Of a stretch of 64,000 nt of DNA, positions 34,691-43,287 are shown piece after piece (the first letter of the stretch is position 1; each line of letters opens with the position of its first letter). This stretch comes from Woeseia sp037968755 (GTDB lineage Bacteria; Pseudomonadota; Gammaproteobacteria; Steroidobacterales; Woeseiaceae), in NCBI GenBank assembly GCA_037968755.1, contig JBBKWB010000112.1, positions 42,887 through 106,886 on the forward strand, read 5' to 3'. The notes under the pieces were generated by a model. It made no database searches and was not told the DNA's origin. It was given only the letters and a program-made list of their open reading frames with translations. The translations under genes were made by a program, and so were the position numbers.

Positions 34691-36661
34691 TCAGTCCGAA
34701 GAAAGCCGGCAGGTCACGGGCAGCGGTGCTTTCGTTAGGCACAATTCGATCCAGAACACGCTCCCCGTCTCAACGATACTTTCGGCACCTATCGCGCCGC
34801 CCATCTGTTCGACCAGCCGCTTGGCCACCACCAGGCCAATTCCAGTTCCTTCCTCTCCACTGAATTTTTTGCCGAGACGGTGAAATGGCTGGAAGAGCTG
34901 CGAAAGCTGATCCGTAGTCAGTCCTGCACCGCTGTCTTGGACACTGATACGGACCGAATCCGGAGTACTCTTGCCGCACTCGACGATAATAAAGCCTCCC
35001 TGCTTGTTGTACTTGATGGCGTTGGAAAGAAGGTTGATCAAAATCTGCTTAAATCTAGTCTGATCGGCTTTGACGAAATAGGGACTTTCGAATATCGGAA
35101 AAGTCATAGCAATGCCACGCTCCTGTGCCAGTGGCTCAATCATGTTTCGGCACTCGAGCATGACTTCGACGAGGGATACCGGCTCCATCGACAACGGCGC
35201 CTTGCCCGATTCGATCGCTGCGAGATCAAGGATTTCGTTGATTAGTTCCAACAGGTACCATCCTGCGCCGAGGATCTGCTTGACGTTTCTATTCTGTGAA
35301 GTCGTTAGCGGCGGCGAGCCGGACTCGATGAGTTGAGCGAAACCAAGGATCGCATTGAGCGGTGTGCGCAGCTCATGGCTCATACTGGAAAGGAAGTCCG
35401 ACTTAGCGAGACTGGCCTTTTCAGCAATTTTTATGGCGCCTTCCAACTCGACGTTTTTCTCCCGCAACGCCTGGTTCAATCGTTTCCGGTCTGTGATGTC
35501 GCGCGCGGCCGCGAACACGCCGAGGATGTGGCCCTTGTCGTCCTTGTAGACAGAGGCATTGTAAAGTACGTCTATAGTCTGGCCTGTCGTATGGCGAATG
35601 GCGAGAGCGTAATCCCGTACGAAGGCCTTGTCGAAAACCTGCTTATAGCTGTTGCGAGCCTTGTCCGCCTCGGTAAAGTAGTTGGAGAAATCCGATCCTA
35701 TCAGCTGCTCGCGCGGGACGCCGGTCGCCTGTGCAAAAGCTTCATTGACATCCGTGATTGCGCCCAGTGCGCTGATGGTGACTAGGGGGTCGAGCGAGGC
35801 TTCGATAAGCGAACGTGCATATTTGGAGAGCGTTTCGGCGGCATTTTTGGCTGCCTCTAACTCCTTTGTTCGCAAGGTTACGGTTTTAGAAAGCTGGCTG
35901 CGTTGTTCTTCAATTTCTAGTTTCGTCTTTTCGACACGCTCGACCATGGAATCCAACTCGGTTGCCAATTCTCCGACTTCATCACTCTGCTGCAGATTCA
36001 ATCGGTGCGAATAATTGCCTGCCCCGATTTGTTGCGCGCCTTGCTCAAATGCGCGCAAAGGCTGCAGCAAATCGTGCCTCACGAGGCGCCAGACAAATAC
36101 TGCCAACCCACCCATCAGAATAACGATTAGAGCAATCGACACCAACATCATGTGCATTGCCCTTGTTACGTCTTCACGATTGGAAAGTATCAGATGACTT
36201 CCGGTGTCCAGGAACTCCTGGGTGATTACCAAGAGTGACGTGATCGAGCGAGATTTAACGAACGCTGCGTCCTGTGCCGCTCGGGGATTGGATATTTCCA
36301 CGCTCGCTGTGGCCGCTTCAAACAATCGATCATAGACGGTCTGTGCGAGTTCGATGTTTCTTTGGATTCGATCGAGCCTGTTTCTATCATCGGCCCCAGA
36401 GAATGACATTCCCTCAATCTCTGATTTCATGCTGGCGACCTTGAGTTGCCACTGACTACGGGAGCGCGGCTCATTAAGCAGGACAGTTTCTATGGCAAGC
36501 TGACGTAACTGAGTGGCACTTGTGATCAACTGTTGGGCGGCTGTCACTTCGCTCATTTGCCGCTCAACGTCATGCGCTATGAAAAGCACTGCACCAAGGG
36601 CAGTTGGGATAAACAGCACAACAACTACCAGCAGCCAATTGACCTTGGAGCGTATCCTCAC
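34691..36661 (-). CDS. Membrane sensor histidine kinase (HAMP-PAS-HisKA-HATPase)
   Basis: This is a 656-residue kinase. It has an N-terminal helix (WLLVVVVLFIPTALGAVLFI), a periplasmic helical region of about 140 residues, a second helix (SIALIVILMGGLAVFVW), HAMP, a coiled coil and a PAS domain (LIEASLDPLVTISALGAITD). The HisKA motif FLSSMSHELRTPLNAILGFA contains the phospho-acceptor histidine, and the ATPase domain has N (NLLSNAIKYN), G1 (DSGAGL) and G2 (GTGIGLVVAK) boxes. It begins 8 bp after the substrate-binding protein gene. There is no receiver domain and no response regulator nearby. The last 15 residues run into the junction with the truncated brxL, so a small C-terminal loss is possible. 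Confidence 0.93.
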   Translation of the reverse strand: MRIRSKVNWLLVVVVLFIPTALGAVLFIAHDVERQMSEVTAAQQLITSATQLRQLAIETVLLNEPRSRSQWQLKVASMKSEIEGMSFSGADDRNRLDRIQRNIELAQTVYDRLFEAATASVEISNPRAAQDAAFVKSRSITSLLVITQEFLDTGSHLILSNREDVTRAMHMMLVSIALIVILMGGLAVFVWRLVRHDLLQPLRAFEQGAQQIGAGNYSHRLNLQQSDEVGELATELDSMVERVEKTKLEIEEQRSQLSKTVTLRTKELEAAKNAAETLSKYARSLIEASLDPLVTISALGAITDVNEAFAQATGVPREQLIGSDFSNYFTEADKARNSYKQVFDKAFVRDYALAIRHTTGQTIDVLYNASVYKDDKGHILGVFAAARDITDRKRLNQALREKNVELEGAIKIAEKASLAKSDFLSSMSHELRTPLNAILGFAQLIESGSPPLTTSQNRNVKQILGAGWYLLELINEILDLAAIESGKAPLSMEPVSLVEVMLECRNMIEPLAQERGIAMTFPIFESPYFVKADQTRFKQILINLLSNAIKYNKQGGFIIVECGKSTPDSVRISVQDSGAGLTTDQLSQLFQPFHRLGKKFSGEEGTGIGLVVAKRLVEQMGGAIGAESIVETGSVFWIELCLTKAPLPVTCRLSSD

Positions 36662-36669
36662 GATAGTCC

Positions 36670-37683
36670 TTAGTGGACGATGCTGACCGCAGCAGGCATC
36701 ACCGCTTCGAGATCCCGATATTTGATCACATCAAGGAAATTAGGCATCGAACGGGGCGCCACGATTCTGCGCTGCATCACCCAGCGCGCTTGGTCTTCAA
36801 GCGCCAGTAGAAGTGCCTGATCGAGCCTGACAGCATAGTCTTCCGGGTCGAAGTATTCGGCTACGGTCGCACCATCGACATTGGTGGCTTCTCCCAAGAT
36901 GTGGAGGACTGCCAAGGGTTTATCGTAAATATATCTTTTGGCGGCGACCAACCCCTTCAATACACGCTGAATGTCCTGTGGGTGACTATCGATATAAGCC
37001 GTTTTGCCAACCAGCAAGAATTGAAAGGCATAGATATCCTCACCATATGTCAGGTTGATGCTGTCGCCCATGTCAGCCGTGGCCATGGACAGATAGGGTT
37101 GTATCGTCACCGCAGCGTCTATCCTGCCTTCTTTCAGTGCGTCGATTACCTTGTCTGGACTCACGTCAACCAAACGCACCTTGTCGCTTGGAACGCGATT
37201 GATCTGCAACAGCGCATCGAGGAAATAGATGAGATTGGTACCCAGGGACACGCCGACGGATTTTCCGATCAGATCGCGAACGCCTTGGATGTTTCGATCT
37301 CTGAAGGTAACGATAGCGATCGCGCGACGTGATTGCGAAATACTGGTGAGTATGGCGATATCGTTACCGCCGAGAAGTGCAGCAACAAATGGAGTGTCAG
37401 CCACGATGGCCAGATCCGCGCTGCCATTAAGGACTGACTCCAAGGCATCTTTGCCCAGTAGAAATGGCTGGCTGACAACCTCAACGCCAGCCTGCTGAAA
37501 CAGTTTTTTCGCCGAAGCGACAATCATCAGCGCGCTGTTGATCTGCATCGGCACCGCGATCGTTACTCTGTTGGGGACCACGGATGGCGCTAGTGATCGC
37601 ACCATCATGAGTCCCACCAAGCCTAGCGCCACCGTTAGGGTCACGGACACGAGGCCAACAGCCATTCTATGAGTTGACTTCAT
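36670..37683 (-). CDS. NMT1/SsuA-type periplasmic substrate-binding protein
   Basis: The 337-residue product starts with a hydrophobic signal or anchor (MAVGLVSVTLTVALGLVGLM), without a lipobox. It then has the ABC-type nitrate/sulfonate/taurine receptor fold: VTIAVPMQINSALMIVASAK, GSADLAIVADTPFVAALL, LIGKSVGVSLGTNLIYFLDA, ALKEGRIDAAVTIQPYL. No ABC permease or ATPase gene is nearby. Instead, the histidine kinase follows 8 bp later, so this receptor probably presents its ligand to the kinase rather than to a transporter. The ligand is unknown. Confidence 0.9.
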   Translation of the reverse strand: MKSTHRMAVGLVSVTLTVALGLVGLMMVRSLAPSVVPNRVTIAVPMQINSALMIVASAKKLFQQAGVEVVSQPFLLGKDALESVLNGSADLAIVADTPFVAALLGGNDIAILTSISQSRRAIAIVTFRDRNIQGVRDLIGKSVGVSLGTNLIYFLDALLQINRVPSDKVRLVDVSPDKVIDALKEGRIDAAVTIQPYLSMATADMGDSINLTYGEDIYAFQFLLVGKTAYIDSHPQDIQRVLKGLVAAKRYIYDKPLAVLHILGEATNVDGATVAEYFDPEDYAVRLDQALLLALEDQARWVMQRRIVAPRSMPNFLDVIKYRDLEAVMPAAVSIVH

Positions 37684-37886
37684 GAATCATTCACGCATTG
37701 AGTGAGCATAATATTGCGTCAGAATGTTGCATGTAGTCAGGTCCGCTCTCAGATGCCACGCCATTTGTGAGTACGTCTCACGCATACACTCAACCTATAC
37801 GTCCCGAGGCCGTTAGAAACACTAATCGTCACCGCGAATCGCGATCTCGCGCGTGCCCTATCGCCTTAAGATAACACGTCCATTTG

Positions 37887-38346
37887 GTGCTGAAATACAA
37901 GAAATCGTCATCCGATGCTGCATCGTTTTCCCTGGTGCTGGCTCTGGAGCGGCCTGAACTCTCGGCACGAGAACTTGCGGTGCTTTATACCGAGCGGGGT
38001 TACTTCGTATCGGAGTCCAGTGTTTGATAGGCTCCTGAAGGCCCATGATCTGATCACGAGCCCCGCCTTTGTACTTATGAAGGCGGCCGACAAGTTCCAG
38101 CATCCGACCTCGGCACCGAATCAGCTGTGGCAGACGGATTTTACTTACCTCAAGGTGATCGGCTGGGGCTGGTTCTATCTGTCCACCGTGCTGGATGATT
38201 ACTCGCGCTACATTCTGGCCTGGAAGCTGTGCGATGGCATGACAGCCAATGATATCAGTGTGACGCTCGATCTGGCGCTGCAAAGCATGGGCTTGAAACG
38301 GCGACAGTCAAACACCGGCCGCATAACCATGAACCTGATAACCTGA
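37887..38346 (+). pseudogene. IS3-family transposase OrfB remnant (frameshifted, truncated)
   Basis: The frame beginning near 37887 reads ...SLVLALERPELSARELAV... to a TGA at about 38024. A single extra base in GTTTGATAGG (near 38021-38030) shifts the rest, which continues in another frame as RLLKAHDLITSPAF, NQLWQTDFTYLKVIGWGWFY and LDDYSRYILAWKLCDGMTAN. These contain the first two aspartates of the DDE integrase core. The final third, with the catalytic glutamate, is missing. No intact ends or terminal repeats are evident. It is inactive. Confidence 0.85.
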
Positions 38347-38684
38347 AAGTCTCTCTTAAATCAGGATGCCCTCAGTCCGGAATCCTTTGACGACGTACAA
38401 TTATCATAACGTACTTAGATTCGTAATTAAGCGCTTTCCGGGCTTCGGGAGCGATCCGGGATCATCCAGTTTGAGATCAGTCGTTGCCATAATTCCGAAT
38501 CCTAATTGTTTGGGTTGCTGGCCCCAGATACGTTGAAGAATATGCGGTGCGAAACTCATTAATGGGCACGGAGCAACCGCGGAGTCTTCTGCACAAACTT
38601 TTGGCGTCGAAGTCGCAGCCTCGAATTTCATATTTAGCCAGTGGTAATTGATTAAGAATTATTCAGTCAGGCTTGAGTCGCATG
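38347..38684. other. Intergenic stretch between IS3 remnant and mer operon, no supported gene
   Basis: This 338-bp stretch separates the transposase remnant from the 3' end of the mer-linked flavoprotein. A 75-codon frame on the reverse strand (38404-38631) has no ribosome site and no recognisable family. Nothing else stands out; it probably contains decayed island sequence and the mer operon terminator, although no clear stem with a T run was found. Confidence 0.5.
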
Positions 38685-40034
38685 CTAGATCATTGAGCCA
38701 AGGTCAGAACCCACCGACGGATATGCGCTGACCATTCTCTTTAGCTCCGCTGTCTTCATGCCGACCTTGATGGCCAGCCCGAAGATATTGATAAGTTCTG
38801 CGTATTCGGGACCGAACAGGTGCGCGCCTAATATCTCGTCCGTCTGATTATCGATAAGCACTTTGACAGCTGCACAATCCTCGCCGACCCGCATGTTTGA
38901 ATAAAAGTCACCCGTGTCGGTGAATTTCGAGCGAAAATCGATGCCGAGCTCTTTCGCCTCCGCCTCAAGCAATCCGACCCGCGTAAGCTCCGGTATGGTA
39001 AACACGGCCGTAGGAACGCCACGATAGTCGGCGGTCTTGCTGTTGCCCTTCAGCATGTTTGAGGCAGCGATCTTACCTTCATGAAATGACACCGGCGTCA
39101 GTGGCCAGCCTTCCGTATCGCTCGCGTCCCCGGCTGCGTAGACCGCCGAATTAGAAACGCTTTGCAAATATTCGTTTACTTTTACGCCCCTGTCACTGAA
39201 CTCAACGCTCGCTACTTCAAGGTTTAGGCGATCCAACGCTGCGACACGTCCGGCGCCGTGCACGACGAGGTCGGTATTCCAAGTTTTGTCACTGCCAGCT
39301 TGCGTTGCTGTAACTTCGAATCCGTCTTTGCCTTTCTTGATCGACTGGACGTTCGTCTCCGAACGAAACTCAATGCCAATACGCTCAGTACGCTTAACGA
39401 GCATGTCAACCAGATCGGGATCGAACGCAGGCAATGGTCGCGTACCATGGTCAAGCACACAAACATGGCTGCCCGCACGTGCGGCAATATGTGCAAACTC
39501 AAAAGAAATGAAACCGCCGCCAACGAACAGGATTCTTTTCGGTAATGCCTCCAGTTCGAGGAACTGTGTGCTATCGATCATATGTTCCGCACCTGGCACC
39601 GGGACGTCTCGTGGGCGAGCTCCGGTCGCGATCAGAACATACTGACTCTCCAGCAATGAACTACCTGCTTCAATACTATTAGGACCCGTGAAGCGCGCTG
39701 ATCCATGGAACGTCTCCACACCATTCTTTTGCAAACCAGCTTCAACGCGACCCGGCATCCTGTCCGTAAAGGTGCGTTTGAATGCCATTAGATCGGGCCA
39801 GTTGATGCGCATGTCATCAACTTCTACGCCTTTGCCGCGCATGAGGTTCACGGCATCTACCAACTCAGCACCGCGACGAAGCATTTTCTTAGGATCGCAC
39901 CCGCGCAACGCACAGGTTCCGCCGTAAGGCAGCTCATCGATGACGGCGACCTGCCATCCCGCCGACGCACATCGATTTGCAGCAGACGTCGCCGCAGTGC
40001 CAGCGCCAATGACAACCAAGTCGAATGACTTCAA
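38685..40034 (-). CDS. FAD-dependent pyridine nucleotide-disulfide oxidoreductase at the end of the mer operon
   Basis: This 449-residue flavoprotein has FAD-binding IGAGTAATSAANRCASAG, the redox disulfide C41/C46 in GGTCALRGCDPKK, NAD(P)-binding VGGGFISFEFAHIAARAG and VYAAGDASD. TTG 40034 is chosen as start because GGAG lies 8 bases before it and the product then begins directly at the first FAD strand. The C-terminal region where glutathione reductase has its catalytic HPT reads AYPSVGSD, so the acid-base histidine is missing, as in MerA. It is probably not a true glutathione reductase. It follows merA by 50 bp and is likely co-transcribed; its function is unknown. MerA-like C-terminal cysteines are also absent. 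Confidence 0.88.
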   Translation of the reverse strand: MKSFDLVVIGAGTAATSAANRCASAGWQVAVIDELPYGGTCALRGCDPKKMLRRGAELVDAVNLMRGKGVEVDDMRINWPDLMAFKRTFTDRMPGRVEAGLQKNGVETFHGSARFTGPNSIEAGSSLLESQYVLIATGARPRDVPVPGAEHMIDSTQFLELEALPKRILFVGGGFISFEFAHIAARAGSHVCVLDHGTRPLPAFDPDLVDMLVKRTERIGIEFRSETNVQSIKKGKDGFEVTATQAGSDKTWNTDLVVHGAGRVAALDRLNLEVASVEFSDRGVKVNEYLQSVSNSAVYAAGDASDTEGWPLTPVSFHEGKIAASNMLKGNSKTADYRGVPTAVFTIPELTRVGLLEAEAKELGIDFRSKFTDTGDFYSNMRVGEDCAAVKVLIDNQTDEILGAHLFGPEYAELINIFGLAIKVGMKTAELKRMVSAYPSVGSDLGSMI

Positions 40035-40084
40035 GATCTTGTCTCCGGGTATGTATTCGAAAAATTGCAGAATTGCGCGATCAA

Positions 40085-41722
40085 CTAGCCAGCACAGCAA
40101 CTGAGTTGCTTAACATCCTTAAAAAACGTTTGGGCGCAAAGCTTCAGTCCCTCAACCATTGTAAGGTACGGGAAGAGTTGATCGGCAAGGTCCTGTACGG
40201 TCATCTTGTTGCGTATTGCCAGTGCCGCCGCCTGGATCATCTCGCCTGCCTCAGGTGCCAATATTTGGGCTCCGATAAGGCGACCAGTATCTGCGTCTGT
40301 TACCAGTTTGACGAATCCATCGGTTTCGAAATTGGCGAGCGCGCGAGGCACATTCTCTAAGTCCAGCTTTCGGCTATCTGTATTGAAGCCTGCTTCCTGG
40401 GCCTCCGATTCAGAAAGACCGACTGTCGCTACCTGCGGATCGGTAAATATCACGGCTGGCATCGAAGAAAGATCCAGTGCGGCATCGCCACCCGTCATGT
40501 TGATAGCCGCCCGCGTTCCAGCTGCGGCCGCCACATACACAAACTGCGGTTGCGTAGTACAGTCACCAGCCGCATAAACGTTTGGCACTGACGTTCGCAT
40601 GTGATCATCAACGACAATCGCACCACTGTCAGTCGTTTGCACGCCCGCAGCCGCAAGATTCAGGCTGGCTGTATTTGGTGGTCGGCCGGATGCGACCAAC
40701 AACGCATCAGCAGCAATCAATTCGCCGTCAATCGCAATGCTGTAAGTGTTGTTGTCATAGTCAACCCGTGTCGCGCTGGTACCCGACAATACTCGAATGC
40801 CCTCTCGCTCAAACGCTTCAGTCAGGCCCTGCCCCAACGCCGGGTCCTCCTGAGACAACAGCCTGGTACGCGCAAGAATGGTTACTTGAGCACCAAGGCG
40901 ACGGTATGCCTGTGCGATCTCGACAGCAACAACCGAAGAACCGATTACGACCAAGTGCTCTGGAATACTGTCTGAGAACAAAGCGACGGTTGAGTCCCAG
41001 TACGGTACATCCTGCAGACCCGGTATGGGAGGCACTGCTGGAGACGAACCAGTCGCAATGAGGATGTGATCTGCAGTCAGAGATCGTTGACTTCCATCCG
41101 ATTGGATCACCAACACAGTGCTGGAATCCTTGAACGAAGCAGTGCCTTTTACTAGCTCGATTGACTCGTTGCCTTCAAGAATATTTTCGTACTTCGCCTG
41201 CCGTAGCTCTTCGACACGAGCGCTCTGCTGAGCAAGCATCTTGACGCGATCAATAGACGGCTCGCTGTCCGCCAACCCGTCGAAAGGATTGTGTCGCTGA
41301 TTGTGGGCTAATTGCGCACCACGAATCATGATCTTTGAAGGGACACATCCAACGTTGACGCAAGTGCCCCCAACAACATCGGATCGTTCGATCAAGGTGA
41401 CCGTTGCGCCACCCTCCACCGCTTTGGTTGCCGCAGCAAATGCGCCGGAACCGGAACCAATGATTACGACGTGCGACGCGCTTTCGCCCTTGCCATTAAC
41501 CGCCTGCCCATTACGTTGGAGCAATTTTCCTTCGAAGCCTTTGCCGCCCAACGCATCAAGCAACCAATCGACCGAAACATCAATATCAGCGTCGATCTCG
41601 GCTGCGGCTTCTTTGAATGACACTCGTGCTGAAACTCCGGGAATCTCATTCAACGCGCCTTGCGCAGTTACGGCGCAATGATCGCAAGTCATGCCGGAAA
41701 TACCCAGCGTTAGTGTAGTCAT
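40085..41722 (-). CDS. merA: Mercuric reductase
   Basis: This enzyme reduces Hg(II) to volatile Hg(0) with NADPH in the cytoplasm. The 545-residue product has an N-terminal mercury-binding HMA domain with GMTCDHC (C13, C16), the FAD motif IIGSGSGAFAAATKA, the redox pair C121/C126 in GGTCVNVGCVPSK, PYLTMVEGLKL near the end and the C-terminal cysteine pair C542-C543 (LSCCAG). All mercury-handling cysteines are intact. ATG 41722 is preferred over the frame opening at 41755 because it starts the HMA domain. Confidence 0.98.
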   Translation of the reverse strand: MTTLTLGISGMTCDHCAVTAQGALNEIPGVSARVSFKEAAAEIDADIDVSVDWLLDALGGKGFEGKLLQRNGQAVNGKGESASHVVIIGSGSGAFAAATKAVEGGATVTLIERSDVVGGTCVNVGCVPSKIMIRGAQLAHNQRHNPFDGLADSEPSIDRVKMLAQQSARVEELRQAKYENILEGNESIELVKGTASFKDSSTVLVIQSDGSQRSLTADHILIATGSSPAVPPIPGLQDVPYWDSTVALFSDSIPEHLVVIGSSVVAVEIAQAYRRLGAQVTILARTRLLSQEDPALGQGLTEAFEREGIRVLSGTSATRVDYDNNTYSIAIDGELIAADALLVASGRPPNTASLNLAAAGVQTTDSGAIVVDDHMRTSVPNVYAAGDCTTQPQFVYVAAAAGTRAAINMTGGDAALDLSSMPAVIFTDPQVATVGLSESEAQEAGFNTDSRKLDLENVPRALANFETDGFVKLVTDADTGRLIGAQILAPEAGEMIQAAALAIRNKMTVQDLADQLFPYLTMVEGLKLCAQTFFKDVKQLSCCAG

Positions 41723-41779
41723 TTCGCTATCCAGTAAGTTTAGTCGCCGCCACAAACGGCCATGAGAAGTCGTCGTCGA

Positions 41780-42106
41780 TCAATTACTAATGGGCGTCGC
41801 CGGATAGCCAACGTCTGTGGACGCATCGGCGATCGCTTTTGCAGACGTCTTTGCGGGGTCGAAAACGGCAATCGCTGTCTTAGTGTCATAGTCCACAGTG
41901 ACCGATTGCACACCATCAACCCGTTCCATCGCTTTTCTCACGGTAATCGGGCACATTGCGCAGGTCATTTTCTCAATCGCGAATGACTGCGTATCCTCAG
42001 TCACTTGTTCCGTGTCAGCCCACGCCGCCTGACTCAGTTGCAGCGCCAGCGGACCAGCTAAACCGAACGCAACAATTGCGGTGAACGCGATAAATGCCTT
42101 TTTCAT
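41780..42106 (-). CDS. merP: Periplasmic mercury-binding protein
   Basis: This 108-residue protein has a signal peptide (MKKAFIAFTAIVAFGLAGPL, cleavage near QAAWA) and one HMA domain with the mercury site MTCAMC, followed by PITVRKAMERVDGVQSV. It binds Hg(II) in the periplasm and passes it to MerT. The gene follows merT by 9 bp behind AGGAG. Confidence 0.96.
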   Translation of the reverse strand: MKKAFIAFTAIVAFGLAGPLALQLSQAAWADTEQVTEDTQSFAIEKMTCAMCPITVRKAMERVDGVQSVTVDYDTKTAIAVFDPAKTSAKAIADASTDVGYPATPISN

Positions 42107-42115
42107 GTTTTGCTC

Positions 42116-42496
42116 CTAGTAGAAAAGTGGTGCCCAGTAGTTAATTGTCAAAGCCAGTAATACGAGTACCGTGGCACCCCACAATGCGACCTTGGTAATT
42201 CGGGCTGAATTATCTGTTGCACAATAAGATCCGTCTGCACAGTCCTTCTTCGGCTTCAGATAGACATGCCAAAACCCGAATCCAAGAAAGATAAAAGTGA
42301 TTCCCGCGAATATCGGTTTGTAGGGTTCGAGCACCGTCAAGTTGCCGATCCAAGCGCCACTTGCTCCCAAGGTGACAAGTACTAGCGGCACGATGCAGCA
42401 CGACGAAGCCAGGATAGCCCCGAGCACGCTTCCCGCGGCGACCACCCTGTTTCTTGACGCGTCTCTGTCAGCTGAGACCACGGTCTGTTCTGTCAT
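42116..42496 (-). CDS. merT: Mercuric ion transporter
   Basis: This 126-residue inner-membrane protein has three helices. The adjacent cysteine pair in helix 1 (LASSCCIVPLVLV) and the second pair in the cytoplasmic loop (KDCADGSYCA) are those that relay Hg(II) inward. A strong AAGGAG precedes the ATG. It is the first gene of the operon, directly behind the MerR-type promoter. Confidence 0.96.
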   Translation of the reverse strand: MTEQTVVSADRDASRNRVVAAGSVLGAILASSCCIVPLVLVTLGASGAWIGNLTVLEPYKPIFAGITFIFLGFGFWHVYLKPKKDCADGSYCATDNSARITKVALWGATVLVLLALTINYWAPLFY

Positions 42497-42539
42497 TCAA
42501 TGCTCCTTATGAGCGTTGTGTCGTATTTCGATATTTGTT

Positions 42540-42570
42540 ACGTTAATCCCTGTAGTGACTACAGAGTCAA
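42540..42570 (-). promoter_or_regulatory. MerR-controlled mer promoter/operator
   Basis: On the reverse strand, -35 TTGACT (42570-42565) and -10 TAACGT (42545-42540) are 19 bp apart. The overlong spacer holds the dyad CTGTAG-TCA-CTACAG (42564-42550). A 19-bp spacer with a dyad inside is the hallmark of promoters that MerR activates by untwisting DNA when Hg(II) is bound. Confidence 0.85.
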
Positions 42571-42590
42571 GCTAGTTTGAGGAAATAAAG

Positions 42591-43016
42591 GTGCGAGAGT
42601 TCACAATCGGTCAGTTATCAAAGCTAACGGAGGTCAATATCGAGACTATTCGCTACTACGAGAAGGTTGGGATGATTCCCAATCCACCGAGAACAAGCGG
42701 CGGCTTTCGTATCTACTCAGCGCCGCATCTTGAGCGATTGTCATTTATACGCCGCAGCAAGGAGTTAGGCTTCAGCCAACCGGAGGTCCGCAAACTCCTG
42801 ACGCTCGTTGATGAGCACAAATACACCTGTGCCGAAGTTCAGGAAATTGCCGCCAATCAACTCGATGCGGTTCGAACCAAGATAAAAGACCTGCGGAAGC
42901 TAGAGAAAGCATTGGCGGGTATGCTTAGTGAATGTGCTGGTGGCGATATTCCAGACTGTCCCATTGTCGATATTCTATCTACCGTGCCCGAGGCGTATCG
43001 AAAAATGCTGGGCTGA
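42591..43016 (+). CDS. merR: Mercury-responsive transcriptional regulator
   Basis: This 141-residue MerR protein has an N-terminal winged helix (FTIGQLSKLTEVNIETIRYY, then EKVGMIP and GFRIYS), a dimerisation helix and three cysteines, C80, C115 and C123, matching the Hg(II) ligands of classical MerR, although the last two are eight rather than nine residues apart. It starts at GTG behind AGGAA and is divergent from merT. It should repress and, with mercury, activate the mer promoter. Confidence 0.95.
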   Translation: MREFTIGQLSKLTEVNIETIRYYEKVGMIPNPPRTSGGFRIYSAPHLERLSFIRRSKELGFSQPEVRKLLTLVDEHKYTCAEVQEIAANQLDAVRTKIKDLRKLEKALAGMLSECAGGDIPDCPIVDILSTVPEAYRKMLG

Positions 43017-43150
43017 TCGCAATTCTTCAAACCAATAACATCTGTTAAGAATCACGATCCATAGTTGACGAAATAGACAGGATAGTTGACGTTAGGCTGA
43101 GCCTAGGCAGTGAATGCGCCACAGAAACACACAGAAATAGTGAGATTTAC

Positions 43151-43180
43151 GGTCATACCGGTACGACTTTCGGTATGGCC
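43151..43180. other. Strong hairpin between merR and the right island end
   Basis: A 10-bp stem (GGTCATACCG / CGGTATGGCC, one G-T pair) with a 10-base loop lies 134 bp after merR. There is no T run, so it is not an obvious terminator. The surrounding 250 bp (43017-43270) has no gene; it also contains the short repeat GATAGTTGAC twice (near 43061 and 43081) and may be the arm-type or decayed end of the island. Confidence 0.4.
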
Positions 43181-43270
43181 ATTATCCCCACAGATATCAC
43201 ATGGTTACTGCCCACCTGTTGTTAACCCATTGTTTTCCCGCAGTATGGGCGGGGTTGCCCACGGGATTCG

Positions 43271-43287
43271 TAGCTTCAGGTGCTAGT
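43271..43287 (+). repeat. Right attachment-site repeat of the island (17 bp)
   Basis: Exact second copy of the 17-base repeat found at 32836-32852. It begins the 3' half of the interrupted tRNA-Leu. Confidence 0.8.

Larger units (their letters stand above)
32836..43287. mobile_element. Genomic island inserted in tRNA-Leu(CAG), integrase not present
   Basis: The segment is bounded by the 17-bp direct repeats in the two halves of one tRNA-Leu gene. Cargo in order: a complete tRNA-Leu(CAG), a truncated BrxL-type gene, a sensor kinase and its substrate-binding partner, an IS3 remnant, and a mercury-resistance operon. By eye it is richer in A and T than the flanking core genes. No integrase, excisionase or conjugation gene is seen, so it is probably immobilised or decayed, or the recombinase was lost or acted from elsewhere. 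Several internal remnants suggest more than one acquisition event. Confidence 0.82.

Noticed and set aside
38404..38631. 75-codon reverse-strand frame downstream of the mer operon
   Set aside because: No ribosome site, no family resemblance and irregular composition; probably decayed island sequence.
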